Shown here piece after piece: positions 43,590 to 52,213 of a stretch of 64,000 nucleotides of DNA; position 1 is the first letter of the stretch; each line of letters starts with the position of its first letter. Below the pieces are notes generated by a model that was not told the DNA's origin, made no database searches, and saw only the letters and a list, made by a program, of their open reading frames with translations. Location of the stretch: the NCBI RefSeq assembly GCF_000956595.1, contig NZ_JYOO01000004.1, positions 62,001 to 126,000 of the forward strand, in the 5' to 3' direction. The stretch comes from Priestia aryabhattai B8W22. GTDB lineage: Bacteria; Bacillota; Bacilli; Bacillales; Bacillaceae_H. The translations under genes were made by a program, and so were the position numbers.

Positions 43590-43625
43590 TGCACTCTTAA
43601 AATAAAACATTTCCCGGAACTAAAG

Positions 43626-43796
43626 TCAGGAAATAATATTATAAAACGTTGAGCCCATTAGCATTTTCTTATTCTCTATTCTTTTTTTAAGTAATTCAAT
43701 AATTCTATTGTTTTGTTTGACGATCGTTCTTAGCATTGCTTCTAATGAACACAAAGTGATAAAAACGACTATAAATCCTACAGTGGCTATAAATAT
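43626..43796 (-). CDS. Small membrane-anchored coiled-coil peptide, start codon unclear
   Basis: A frame of about 56 codons reads FIATVGFIVVFITLCSLEAM, then LRTIVKQNNRIIELLKK and IENKKMLMGSTFYNIIS. One helix followed by a basic coiled coil is a form common among small Bacillus membrane proteins. AAGGGGAG lies nine bases before an ATA at 43794-43796, but no ATG, GTG or TTG is there. Rare ATA start, mutated start or remnant. Confidence 0.4.
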   Translation of the reverse strand: MFIATVGFIVVFITLCSLEAMLRTIVKQNNRIIELLKKRIENKKMLMGSTFYNIIS

Positions 43797-43838
43797 AAAA
43801 GACTTCTCCCCTTTTTAAAACAATTAACCATATACGCC

Positions 43839-44165
43839 CTACATCTCAAAAAAACTATGTCTTTCCACTTTGCACACTCTAAGCGAAAACGTTTGATACC
43901 ATTCTTTTTTTCCTTTGTGCTGCGCTGCGCGATGGGCTGAGTTTTCTTTCCACATTCTTATTGATTCTAAGGAATCCCAGTATGAAACGGTAATGCCTAA
44001 ATCTTGATCTCTGGCACTTTCTATTCCTAAAAAGCCTTTTTGTTTAGATGCAAGCTCCACCATTTTATCTGCCATTATTCCGTAACCCTTCTCGCCTTCT
44101 GTTCTTTCAGAAGCAAAAATAACGGCATAATAAGGCGGTTCGGGGGTTTTAGCAATTCCAGGCAT
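43839..44165 (-). CDS. Antibiotic biosynthesis monooxygenase-domain protein
   Basis: A 108-residue ABM/dimeric ferredoxin-like domain. It opens with TPEPPYYAVIFASERTEG and has the WDSLESIRMWKENSAHRAAQ segment of the YqjZ-type group. Such proteins may be small oxygenases or heme/quinol-related, but this is not established for this group. The start at 44165 has AAAGGAGG; the longer frame has none. Stop and next terminator are separate from the lipoprotein gene upstream. Confidence 0.82.
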   Translation of the reverse strand: MPGIAKTPEPPYYAVIFASERTEGEKGYGIMADKMVELASKQKGFLGIESARDQDLGITVSYWDSLESIRMWKENSAHRAAQHKGKKEWYQTFSLRVCKVERHSFFEM

Positions 44166-44200
44166 CTTAATTTCCTCCTTTAAATAAAGTCTAATTAATA

Positions 44201-44230
44201 ACAAAAAGAGTCTAATGTGAAGACTCTTTT
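44201..44230 (-). terminator. Terminator of the lipoprotein gene
   Basis: AAAAGAGTCT / AGACTCTTTT stem with seven-base loop, overlapping the stop codon at 44229. Confidence 0.88.
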
Positions 44231-44951
44231 ACTCTTGATACGTAGAAGCTACTACTTTATATGTTTTCACTTTCGCTAGTTCTTTATCAGGGATTTGCGA
44301 TGAAGTAGCGTCAAAAGAAATAGATTTTCCAGGAGTCAGCTGCGCCTCTTCCGATTGAAATGTAGTTCCTATAAACTCATTGTGTTTTCCATATAAGGCT
44401 CCACCAACCAGAATATATTCAGTAGATTCTTTGGTATTGTTTGTAGCTGTTCCTTTGATATGTAGGATGTGATTCTCTTTTTCCTGACTCATTGCGTCGC
44501 CTTTAATTTTCAAGCTCTGTACATTACTTGCAGGTTTTATCGGATTAATCTTGACCTTTACATTATATGTATCTGGTTCTTTATTAATAATTCCTTCCGC
44601 TGAAATGTACCCTTCCTCGCCCGGCTTTAGTACATAGGGAGCAAGATGAACTTCGGGGTCACTTGGAATAATATGCGGATCAAGGACTTTTCCAGTTTTG
44701 TTTACATATTTTATTGTTGTATCGTTTACATTAAGCGTTTTGTCACTTTCATTTTTTATAACCGCAGAATAGCTCAGTACGTGATTATGAGTGATCGAAT
44801 CTGTAAGTGTATAACTTTTTTCTTCTACTATTTTTATTTTTTCATCTTTTGTTTTCTCTTTCTTATGCTGGGCATTGTCCGTTTCCTTGTTGCATCCAGC
44901 TAGAATGAACAAGAATGCTAAGAGTATTCCTAGAAGCAGTCTTACTTTCAT
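44229..44951 (-). CDS. Lipoprotein with FxLYD-like domain
   Basis: A 240-residue protein with an N-terminal signal and lipobox ILAG-Cys (about 16-20), then a Lys/Glu-rich linker. Two immunoglobulin-like beta domains follow, the second (HILHIKGTATNNTKE... GKSISFDATSSQIPD) resembling FxLYD domains. Anchored outside the membrane; function unknown. The start at 44951 has TGGAGGAATCATC; the frame to 44993 has no site. Confidence 0.82.
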   Translation of the reverse strand: MKVRLLLGILLAFLFILAGCNKETDNAQHKKEKTKDEKIKIVEEKSYTLTDSITHNHVLSYSAVIKNESDKTLNVNDTTIKYVNKTGKVLDPHIIPSDPEVHLAPYVLKPGEEGYISAEGIINKEPDTYNVKVKINPIKPASNVQSLKIKGDAMSQEKENHILHIKGTATNNTKESTEYILVGGALYGKHNEFIGTTFQSEEAQLTPGKSISFDATSSQIPDKELAKVKTYKVVASTYQE

Positions 44952-45132
44952 GATGATTCCTCCATTTAATACTATTTTTTTCACAAATTCCATTATAATA
45001 CTTTTTTGGATTTATCTAAAGGGAATTTCACACCTAATTAGAATTTACTAAAACTACAATTAGATAAATATTCCATTTATATGATATAGTTTTTATATGC
45101 AAGTAATAAATAAATAGAAATGGAGTTTCAAC

Positions 45133-45371
45133 ATGAGGCGCATAAGCAAGATAACAAAAGATAACAATAGGAACCATTACAATCGTTTTAGCGCTGGGGT
45201 TAATGGGGTGCAGTCACGCACGTTCAAACAATGAAAGCATAGATGAAAACGAAGCAAAAAAAGAGATGGCCATAGAGCTGAAATTCCTGCAAAACGAGTG
45301 TGAACGATGCCCCTCAGCATGAGCAGGCAGAAAAAGTGAATGAATTTATGGGAGACTTTTTACGCAAATAA
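45133..45371 (+). pseudogene. Small lipoprotein gene broken by a 10-bp tandem duplication
   Basis: AAATGGAG precedes the ATG at 45133. The gene reads MRRISKIT, then AAGATAACAA is repeated twice in tandem (45148-45157, 45158-45167). Removing one copy continues as IGTITIVLALGLMGCSHARS (lipobox LMGC). A second lesion, an extra T near 45299-45301, must be removed to continue as VNDAPQHEQAEKVNEFM and DFLRK to the stop at 45369-45371. The restored product is about 75 residues. Confidence 0.75.
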
Positions 45372-45383
45372 ACTAAAGAAAGA

Positions 45384-45426
45384 CTGCAGAATACGGTATA
45401 CAGCCGCTTTGCAGTCTTTTTTTATG
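45384..45426 (+). terminator. Terminator after the lipoprotein pseudogene
   Basis: AAAGACTGC / GCAGTCTTT stem with an inner CGGTATACAGCCG hairpin and seven Ts. A second plus-strand hairpin with T-run is at about 45570-45600. Confidence 0.8.
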
Positions 45427-45606
45427 AATGGTAAAAGCCAATGTATCTATTTTTCACATTATTGGTTTATTTTTCAACGTTTTAACAAGTGTATACCGGG
45501 TATAACTTTCACTGTACAGATGCAGTCCCCCCAAAGGAACATGTACATTTCTTTCTTACTTACCCTTTTTGGAACTCTCTTTTTTGAGGGTTCTTTTTTT
45601 ATGCGT

Positions 45607-47070
45607 TTACTTTTTTCCCATTGGAAAAACAATCTTAAACAATGCCCCTCCCGTCTCCTTATTATCGGCTGTGATGCTTCCTCCATGGTTTTTCACAATG
45701 GACTGAGCAATATAAAGGCCTAGCCCCAAGTTTCCGTGGCCGCTTGTTCTTGACGCATCTTCTCGGTAAAACTTTTTAAACAGCTGCTCTTTGTTCGATA
45801 GTGTGAACCCAGGACCCGTATCATGTATTTCAAAGATTACTTCGTTGTGATCAATGACGGTATTCCACGCTATCTCCCCTCGTTCAGGCGTGTAGCGAAT
45901 ACAGTTTGTAAGAATATTATCTAACACTTGAGAAATCCGCTGAGGATCTCCGTACAATTGGTTTGATGCTTCTTCTTGACTAATTGAGGCTACAAATGTA
46001 ATCTCTTTTTTTTGACATAAAAGCTGAAACTCGCCTGCTTTCTCATGAATAAATGAGGATATATTAATAGACTCACGCTTTACGGCAAAGCCCGGATTTT
46101 CGATCACAGATACTTCTTGCAGCTGATTTAATAGTTGAATCGAACGCTGTGTATTTGTGTAGATCGTATGTAAATATCGATTCAGCCTCTCCGGGTCTCT
46201 TTTGCTTCCTTCTACTAAAATTTCGGTGTGACCGTGAATAATTGTAAGAGGCGTTCGTAAATCATGCGCAATCGCAGCCGTCATATGTTTACGGTCTTCT
46301 TCAAGCTGCCACTGTTTAGATAGCGATTGCTTTAATTCTTTTCGCATTTCTTCAAAGGCATGTAAGAGCTGACTTAATTCTTTTGCGTCTTGAGTCAGGG
46401 ACAGCGAAAAATCTAAATTATTATGCTGAATGTTTTTGGCTGCGGTCATCAGCTCGTTAAAAGGCCGTTCAATTTTTTTACTAAATCGTCTTCCAAACAA
46501 ATAAGCAAACAAGTAAAAATAAAGAAATGGACTGACTAGCGATACAAATGTTACAAGCGCAACCATCCATTTAATATTAGGATTAGTAGAGGCCATATTT
46601 AGTTGATATCTTAGCGCAATCGCTCCGTTTACTTCGTCTTTTGAATTAAAAAGCGGATAAACTTTTATAATGTATTTACCTGAATGGATATTGGTGTTGA
46701 CCTGAGAATAAAGATCACGTTTATTTTTTATGTATGAAGTGGACATGGACCCATACACGATTTGCCCTTCTTTATTTATAATTTGATAATCCATGCCTTT
46801 TAGCGGAATCACCGCTTCTACTTGGTTTTTAGCATCTTTAGAAAGGAGCGCATCTTCTTTTTCTTTGACGAACTGAAGAATATCGGGAATTTGTTTTTCA
46901 TAATAATTTGCGGGATTCAGTGCTCCAGGCATAAGAAACCAGTTTACTGCAATAACGATTCCCCACGTTAAAAGCGTCGCAAGCAGGCTATACAGCAAAA
47001 TCAAATGAAAAGATAAAACAAACTGCGCTTTTAACGTCGCCCGGTTCATCCATTTTTTTATTTTACCCAT
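45607..47070 (-). CDS. Two-component sensor histidine kinase
   Basis: A 487-residue membrane kinase. Two helices (about 20-45 and 165-190) flank an extracellular sensor of about 120 residues, followed by HAMP, the H-box AHDLRTPLT with His269, and a HATPase domain (NILTNCIRYTP, DTGPGF, GHGNLGLGLYI). It autophosphorylates and passes phosphate to the adjacent OmpR-type regulator. The ATG at 47070 overlaps the regulator's end, indicating coupled translation. Last gene of a five-gene unit with an ABC transporter. Confidence 0.92.
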   Translation of the reverse strand: MGKIKKWMNRATLKAQFVLSFHLILLYSLLATLLTWGIVIAVNWFLMPGALNPANYYEKQIPDILQFVKEKEDALLSKDAKNQVEAVIPLKGMDYQIINKEGQIVYGSMSTSYIKNKRDLYSQVNTNIHSGKYIIKVYPLFNSKDEVNGAIALRYQLNMASTNPNIKWMVALVTFVSLVSPFLYFYLFAYLFGRRFSKKIERPFNELMTAAKNIQHNNLDFSLSLTQDAKELSQLLHAFEEMRKELKQSLSKQWQLEEDRKHMTAAIAHDLRTPLTIIHGHTEILVEGSKRDPERLNRYLHTIYTNTQRSIQLLNQLQEVSVIENPGFAVKRESINISSFIHEKAGEFQLLCQKKEITFVASISQEEASNQLYGDPQRISQVLDNILTNCIRYTPERGEIAWNTVIDHNEVIFEIHDTGPGFTLSNKEQLFKKFYREDASRTSGHGNLGLGLYIAQSIVKNHGGSITADNKETGGALFKIVFPMGKK

Positions 47071-47735
47071 TTGTAGCCAATGCCCCAAACGGTTGAGATA
47101 TAAGGTGTTTCGTCATATTTTAATAGTTTTGCTCTAATTTTTTTCACATGTTCTGTAATCGTAGATGAATCTCCTTCCGCGTCGTAGCCCCACACTTTTT
47201 CGTACAACTGCTCACGTGTAAACACCTGACCTGGATGAAGAGCGAGGAAATGAATGATCTCAAATTCTCTCGAAGTAAACGGAATTACTTCATTGTTATG
47301 TAAAATTTGATACCCATTTAAATCAATGGTTAACTCTCCAAAGTGAAGCCTGTTATAGGAATTGCTGCTAATTCTCTGCTCTCGGCGCAGATGGGCGTAA
47401 ATCCGGGCTTTTAGTTCTTTCATGCTAAAAGGCTTAACTAAATAATCATCTCCACCGACTAATAGTCCTTTTACCCGATCCTGCTCCGTTTGTTTGGCGC
47501 TCAAAAAGATAATGGGGCATGATATGCTTTTTCGAATCATTTCACAAAGTGCAAAGCCATCCATGCCTGGCATCATTACATCCAGCACAATTAAATCTGG
47601 ATTTATTTTTAACTTTTTTAACGCTTGTTGCCCTTCGTAAGCAAACACCACCTCATATCCTTCATCTTGCAGCGCATCTTTCATAAATGAAATAATGTCT
47701 TTTTCGTCGTCCACTAGTAAAATTGTTTGATTCAT
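47058..47735 (-). CDS. OmpR-family response regulator
   Basis: A 225-residue protein. Receiver residues are Asp9/Asp10, phospho-acceptor Asp52 (VLDVMMPG) and Lys101 (LVKPFS); a winged-helix domain covers about 128-224 (SREFEIIHFLALHPGQVFTR, ending GIGYKWVK). It lies seven bases after the permease gene and overlaps the kinase gene. The direct TTTATAAA repeats before the ABC genes are a good candidate for its binding site. Confidence 0.94.
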   Translation of the reverse strand: MNQTILLVDDEKDIISFMKDALQDEGYEVVFAYEGQQALKKLKINPDLIVLDVMMPGMDGFALCEMIRKSISCPIIFLSAKQTEQDRVKGLLVGGDDYLVKPFSMKELKARIYAHLRREQRISSNSYNRLHFGELTIDLNGYQILHNNEVIPFTSREFEIIHFLALHPGQVFTREQLYEKVWGYDAEGDSSTITEHVKKIRAKLLKYDETPYISTVWGIGYKWVK

Positions 47736-47742
47736 CTCCAGC

Positions 47743-48516
47743 TCACCCTACCCATTCTTTCTTTTTCCATACGAATAGGTTTATTATAAGACTAATAATC
47801 AAAATTGGAAATAATAGGTTTACTAAAAATTCAGAGTTTGACTTACTTAGTTCATGAAAAACAGAATCGGTTACGGAGAAAAAGAAGCTTAGTTTATCTG
47901 ACACATACACACTTCCAATTAAAGCACCAATAGTTGAGATGTAAGATAAAATAGAATTAGGCATAAGAACGCTCAGGATACTCCCGATACTAATAACCGC
48001 TATAAAGATGCAAAAACAAATGCCGTAAAATTTTAGCGAATACATCAACGCCCCTAGAGTCCCTAATGTATGTCCCCCTAAAAACGTCGTTTCATTCACA
48101 TGAGGCATAGCTATTTTTCCAAGGCACGTCCCCCATACCCACGTAATACACAAAATAAGAAAAACTAGTAAACATTGAACCGCCCACTTTACAAAAAACA
48201 GCTTCACACGCTGGTGGGGCCGAATTAGTACCATGCGCAGAGCTCCCGATGTGTACTCACCGTTGAAGCTATCTGCCACAAACATAGGAATGACAATAAA
48301 CGTAATCACAAAGGATAGGTCTCGGAGAAACAAAGGCGCTGAATTTAAAGAGTCAATTTTCACGTCATGAGCCGCATCAAAAAACGAAATGCCCCCCCTT
48401 TGAAAGAAAATGAACCAACTAAAAGCAAGTAACCCTACGTACACGGCCAATACAGCCGCTGTTTTTTTTCGTTTAAACGTTCGCTCTAATTCACTGATAA
48501 AAAGTCCTGTCATCAT
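47743..48516 (-). CDS. ABC-2 type permease (second of pair)
   Basis: A 257-residue protein with six helices. The cytoplasmic motif SFNGEYTSGALRMVLIRPHQ is shared in form with the neighbouring permease (VTGEYRSGQLRMVMIRSYS) and is typical of the permeases in lantibiotic-protection and similar exporters. The AAAGGAGAGAAGCG site precedes the ATG. It is 13 bases after the first permease gene and seven bases before the response-regulator gene. Confidence 0.88.
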   Translation of the reverse strand: MMTGLFISELERTFKRKKTAAVLAVYVGLLAFSWFIFFQRGGISFFDAAHDVKIDSLNSAPLFLRDLSFVITFIVIPMFVADSFNGEYTSGALRMVLIRPHQRVKLFFVKWAVQCLLVFLILCITWVWGTCLGKIAMPHVNETTFLGGHTLGTLGALMYSLKFYGICFCIFIAVISIGSILSVLMPNSILSYISTIGALIGSVYVSDKLSFFFSVTDSVFHELSKSNSEFLVNLLFPILIISLIINLFVWKKKEWVG

Positions 48517-48529
48517 CGCTTCTCTCCTT

Positions 48530-49357
48530 TTATAAAAATGATTCTTTTTTTCGAATCGCTACATACGTTAAACCGCTAAAAAATAGAATATAAAAACCTA
48601 AGATACCCAGATTCCAGCCTACAAACTGCGGTTTTTCTGCCATCATGACTGTAATCCCCTGCCATTGAATCATCGGTACGGAAGTAAAAAACAGCTGTCC
48701 AAAAAGCTCTTCACTCATCCACTGCCTAAACCCTGTTAATAAATTCGGATATGAAAAGGAAATCAGTATAAAAGCAACCCCTATTCCAACAGCCGTAGTG
48801 GCTGTTTTGCTGATAACAGAGATAAAAAACAGCACACAGCATATCGCAATAGTTGTTAAATAGGCATATCCATAGAATGAAAGATTATATACTAGCGCTT
48901 CTTTTATGTTGAAAGCATGACTGTGATAAAACACAAAGTAGCTTTGCGGGTGTTCAAACAGCAAAAAGCCTATCATATAGCTCATACAAAAATACGTAAT
49001 AAAAAACAGTAAATTAAACAGCAGAAGCACTATGGCTTTTGCGATGATAATTTCTTTAAATGAATAAGAGCGGATCATGACCATTCGCAGCTGTCCTGAT
49101 CGGTACTCTCCGGTAACAACGAGCGTAATAAAAACTAAGAACATGGCATTAAAAACGGTAAATAACATTTCAGCTAAGCTCAGGACAGGAAAGTTTCCGG
49201 CAAACGTATACTGCGGTAAATCGACTGTGAGTGCTCTATTTTGTTTTTTGAGGTAAGAAGAAGCAACTAACAGTACCACAGGCACTAATAGAAAGGTCAG
49301 CCACGCCACTTTTCGTTTCCAAAGTCTTTCCCACTCCGCTACTAGCAGCTCCTTCAT
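48530..49357 (-). CDS. ABC-2 type permease (first of pair)
   Basis: A 275-residue protein with six helices and the loop TGEYRSGQLRMVMIRSYSFK near 84-103. Its start overlaps the stop of the ATPase gene by four bases (ATGA), a sign of translational coupling. With the second permease and the ATPase it probably forms an exporter for a peptide or membrane-active compound. Lantibiotic-immunity (FEG) transporters have this gene order. Confidence 0.9.
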   Translation of the reverse strand: MKELLVAEWERLWKRKVAWLTFLLVPVVLLVASSYLKKQNRALTVDLPQYTFAGNFPVLSLAEMLFTVFNAMFLVFITLVVTGEYRSGQLRMVMIRSYSFKEIIIAKAIVLLLFNLLFFITYFCMSYMIGFLLFEHPQSYFVFYHSHAFNIKEALVYNLSFYGYAYLTTIAICCVLFFISVISKTATTAVGIGVAFILISFSYPNLLTGFRQWMSEELFGQLFFTSVPMIQWQGITVMMAEKPQFVGWNLGILGFYILFFSGLTYVAIRKKESFL

Positions 49358-50079
49358 TGTGACACCAGCTCTACAAACGCATCTTCAAGATTTTTACCGG
49401 ATGCTAGCTGGTCCAGAGCGCCGTCCCACATTAACTCTCCTTCTCTCATTACAACAATTTGATCACATACTCGCTGTAATTCATCCAGCAAATGACTAGA
49501 AATCAGAATCGTTTTGTTATAGTCGCGTTTTAACGTAAAAAGCAGCTCGCGCAGTTCACGTACGCCCATTGGATCTAAGCCGTTGGCCGGCTCATCTAAT
49601 ATTAATAATTCCGGGTCGCCTAAAAGCGCTTGAGCAATTCCGAGCCTTTGCTTCATCCCAAGAGAATACGTTCGAACTTTATCGTTTTCTCTGCCGGTTA
49701 ATCCCACAATATCAAGCACTTCTTTTACTTTTTGCTGCCTTTCTTGCTTTGTATGAAATGAATGCAGTCGAGCTAAATTTGTCAGGTTTTCTTTTCCCGT
49801 CATATAAGGAAAAAAGATGGGCGACTCCACAATTGCACCAACGTTTTGCAACGCTTCTTTTCTTTGCGAAACAATATGTTTATTATTAATAAAAACTTCT
49901 CCTCCGGTTGGTTTAATCAACCCCGTCAATAAACGAATTAACGTCGTTTTACCTGCTCCGTTTGGCCCTAGCAGTCCACATATTTCCCCTTCGTTAATTT
50001 GAAACGATACTTCTTTTACTAAGTGACGTCGTCTTACTTTTTTTGAAACGCTCTTTACCTCTAAAATAATATTTTTCAT
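49354..50079 (-). CDS. ABC transporter ATP-binding protein
   Basis: A 241-residue ATPase with Walker A GPNGAGKTT (38-46), signature YSLGMKQRLGIAQALL, Walker B LLILDEPANGLDP and switch histidine in SSHLLDEL. The form LGMKQRLGIA is typical of BcrA/lantibiotic-protection ATPases. First gene of the unit ATPase, permease, permease, response regulator, kinase. A run of G (GGGGGG) eight bases before the ATG is the binding site. Confidence 0.94.
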   Translation of the reverse strand: MKNIILEVKSVSKKVRRRHLVKEVSFQINEGEICGLLGPNGAGKTTLIRLLTGLIKPTGGEVFINNKHIVSQRKEALQNVGAIVESPIFFPYMTGKENLTNLARLHSFHTKQERQQKVKEVLDIVGLTGRENDKVRTYSLGMKQRLGIAQALLGDPELLILDEPANGLDPMGVRELRELLFTLKRDYNKTILISSHLLDELQRVCDQIVVMREGELMWDGALDQLASGKNLEDAFVELVSQ

Positions 50080-50099
50080 CTTAAATCCCCCCTACACGT

Positions 50100-50140
50100 A
50101 GTATAGGAGGGATTTATAAAGAATTTATAAAGTTTATAAA
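50100..50140 (-). promoter_or_regulatory. Promoter with three TTTATAAA direct repeats
   Basis: TTTATAAA occurs at 50113-50120, 50124-50131 and 50133-50140 (11- and 9-bp steps). A TATACT -10 on the minus strand is at 50100-50105, 17 bases from a weak -35 inside the repeats. Direct repeats over a poor -35 are typical of sites for OmpR-type activators. Confidence 0.6.
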
Positions 50141-50142
50141 AA

Positions 50143-50406
50143 TTATTGTACAGTTTTTTTAGCTACGATATAGGATACCACTGCAAATAAAAGCAAAAAC
50201 ATGGATAAAAACAAATAGACCGCACCTTTAAAGCCTCTTACTTCTACATAACCAATATAAAAAAGAACAGCCGCAGCCATAAGGGTTAGTATTGAAGGGT
50301 TCATTCTAATGACCTTGTTCCATTTCATTTTTCTGAATAGCCAAGTTAACACGAGTATAAGTACACCTGGCAGCAGTGCAATAAGTAAAGAACCGCCTAT
50401 CATCAT
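50143..50406 (-). CDS. YesK-like three-helix membrane protein
   Basis: An 87-residue protein with helices at about 3-22, 37-52 and 60-83; the pattern (ALLPGVLILVLTWLFRK, then YIGYVEVRGFKGAVYL) resembles the YesK family of small membrane proteins. Function unknown. GAAAGG lies 10 bases before the ATG. It is upstream of the ABC operon on the same strand, but the promoter with direct repeats sits between them. Confidence 0.6.
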   Translation of the reverse strand: MMIGGSLLIALLPGVLILVLTWLFRKMKWNKVIRMNPSILTLMAAAVLFYIGYVEVRGFKGAVYLFLSMFLLLFAVVSYIVAKKTVQ

Positions 50407-50473
50407 CGTCTATCAACCTTTCAAGATATCTGTTATTAAGGAGCAGGTATAGAGAAATATTTAAGCGCTGTGT

Positions 50474-51553
50474 TTAGTTTAGTTTCTTATTCCCTTTTCC
50501 GTAAATCACAACTGTGTAAGAATCACCTTTCACTTTATTTTTCATTTCTTTTGTTTCAAGAAATTCATCGATAATTCCTTTAAGTTCATCGGCAAATTTC
50601 TTATTATCTTCGGAAACGCTTAATGAAGTGTAGATAAATAATTGTGGTTCGGGATGAACAGAATAGCCTACCATCTTGACATGATATTTCTCTTTCCCTA
50701 ATAAGTCTTCACCCACATCCGTAACAATAGTTCCCCATCGATTGTCTTGGTCACGTTTCTTAAGGTTTATTTTCTTTATTTTTATAGAAGCATTCTCTGC
50801 TTTATTTTCAGCCAGAACAGCACGAATAATGGTTTTTATTTCTTCCACTCTCTTTTCTGTATTAGGAATTTCCAGCTCTACTGTTGGCGGAGAGCTAAAA
50901 CTAACGTTAGCTATTAAAAAGTCATAATGATGCTTCTCCAATTCTGTAGAAATATCAGTTTGAATCTTTTCAATTTTTTTCTCTTGTGCATTCGGTTCCG
51001 GATAGACATACGGCTCCATTCTTTCGATTTTAAACGTATAGGCATCATATTGCCTTTTGGACAAAATATTGGTTGCAATATCAGTTATGTCTTCTCGTAC
51101 CTTATTAAAATACTTCTCCGACCCTTCTACCGATACAACTAATTCTTTTTTTCCTCCATAATAGGTCTGTCCGACACTAGCCGTTTTATATCCCTTTTTC
51201 TCAAGCTCTTGATACAATACATCGGCTACAGGCTTTTGCTTAAAAATCTGTCCTAAATAAGGGATTTTAGCAGCCACTTGCGCCATTGCTGGAGAAACAA
51301 ATGCTGAACTAATGAATGCACCGCTCAAAAGAAAAAGGGCTATACCACAATATACAATATTTCTTACAAAGTGATTTTGTTTGATAGAAAATAGATTTCT
51401 TTTAGACTTTACAGGTGGTGAAGATTCTAATTGATCAATTGTTTCTAAGAGCCTTTGTTTATGCTTTTGTTTCCTCGTTGATTTCCAAATCAACTCCTCG
51501 TTCAATTTTTCTAGAGAATTGTCATCTATATAAGAATTAAACGGTTTCTTCAT
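50474..51553 (-). CDS. DUF4030-type protein, probable anti-sigma factor
   Basis: A 359-residue protein with a cytoplasmic N-terminus (about 1-70), one helix at about 72-92 (YCGIALFLLSGAFISSAFVS) and a long extracellular part with repeated alpha/beta units (two similar segments with NVSFSSPPTVELEIPNTEKR and related forms), as in DUF4030 proteins. The start at 51553 has AAAGGATGG eight bases upstream and overlaps the sigma-factor gene by 17 bases. This linkage suggests it holds the sigma factor at the membrane. Confidence 0.8.
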   Translation of the reverse strand: MKKPFNSYIDDNSLEKLNEELIWKSTRKQKHKQRLLETIDQLESSPPVKSKRNLFSIKQNHFVRNIVYCGIALFLLSGAFISSAFVSPAMAQVAAKIPYLGQIFKQKPVADVLYQELEKKGYKTASVGQTYYGGKKELVVSVEGSEKYFNKVREDITDIATNILSKRQYDAYTFKIERMEPYVYPEPNAQEKKIEKIQTDISTELEKHHYDFLIANVSFSSPPTVELEIPNTEKRVEEIKTIIRAVLAENKAENASIKIKKINLKKRDQDNRWGTIVTDVGEDLLGKEKYHVKMVGYSVHPEPQLFIYTSLSVSEDNKKFADELKGIIDEFLETKEMKNKVKGDSYTVVIYGKGNKKLN

Positions 51554-52064
51554 ATACGTATCCATCCTTTACTAACTGCTTTCTTAAAGCAGGAATTGTC
51601 CTGAACTGCGCTGATTTTACTTTGCTTTCAGACCAGCCTAAAATGGTGGCTGTATCTTTAACGGAAAAACCTTGAACTTTGCGCAGTAAAATAACTTTAC
51701 GATGTGAATCTTTGAGTTTTCCTAACGCTTGATAAAGTTCTAGAGAAGTTTCCTTAAGCTCAATCATTTCTTGAGGTAAACGAGCATGATCCTTTTTCGA
51801 AAGAAGAAAATCTTTTAAAAGACTAGTAGGCTTTTGTTTTCGAAAATAATCAATCGTTACATTATGGGCAATACGAAATAACCACGTCTTTTCACTGGCG
51901 TTTTGCTGAAATAAATCATAGGAAAGATAAGCTTTTACGAATGTTTCATGGGTCAAATCTTCAGCTTGCTGATAATCTTTTACAAGCATCAAAATAAATT
52001 TTAATAAGGCGTCACTATGTTCGTCATACCAACGCTCAATCTCTTCTTTTTTCGTATTTTCCAA
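51537..52064 (-). CDS. ECF-subfamily RNA polymerase sigma factor
   Basis: A 175-residue sigma factor with region 2 (QAEDLTHETFVKAYLSYDLF...KTWLFRIAHNVTIDYFRK) and region 4 (KLKDSHRKVILLRKVQGFSV...GWSESKVKSAQFR). I chose TTG at 52064, eight bases after AAAAGGATGG; the ATG at 52076 touches that site. The promoter region shows AAC-N16-CGTC, the form used by Bacillus ECF sigma factors, so it may control its own operon. Confidence 0.9.
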   Translation of the reverse strand: MENTKKEEIERWYDEHSDALLKFILMLVKDYQQAEDLTHETFVKAYLSYDLFQQNASEKTWLFRIAHNVTIDYFRKQKPTSLLKDFLLSKKDHARLPQEMIELKETSLELYQALGKLKDSHRKVILLRKVQGFSVKDTATILGWSESKVKSAQFRTIPALRKQLVKDGYVYEETV

Positions 52065-52101
52065 TGTCCTGACCATCCTTTTAACTAGTATTCGTTACTT
52101 A

Positions 52102-52124
52102 GACGTAATTTTTTAAAAAAAGTT
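52102..52124 (-). promoter_or_regulatory. Candidate ECF-type autoregulated promoter
   Basis: On the minus strand AAC (52122-52124), 16 bases, CGTC (52102-52105), the spacing and core of SigW/SigM/SigX-type promoters, about 40 bases before the sigma-factor start. Confidence 0.6.
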
Positions 52125-52144
52125 GTGGTTTTTATTTACAAAAA

Positions 52145-52180
52145 TAAAAAAGCTCTCCTAATTAAGAAAGCTTTTACTAT
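52145..52180 (-). terminator. Terminator between the 52214 gene and the sigma operon
   Basis: AAAAGCTTTC / GAGAGCTTTT stem with one G-U pair, then TTTATTTTT. Confidence 0.8.
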
Positions 52181-52213
52181 TGCAATCTATAAAATTTTTA
52201 GTTAATCAAAGGC

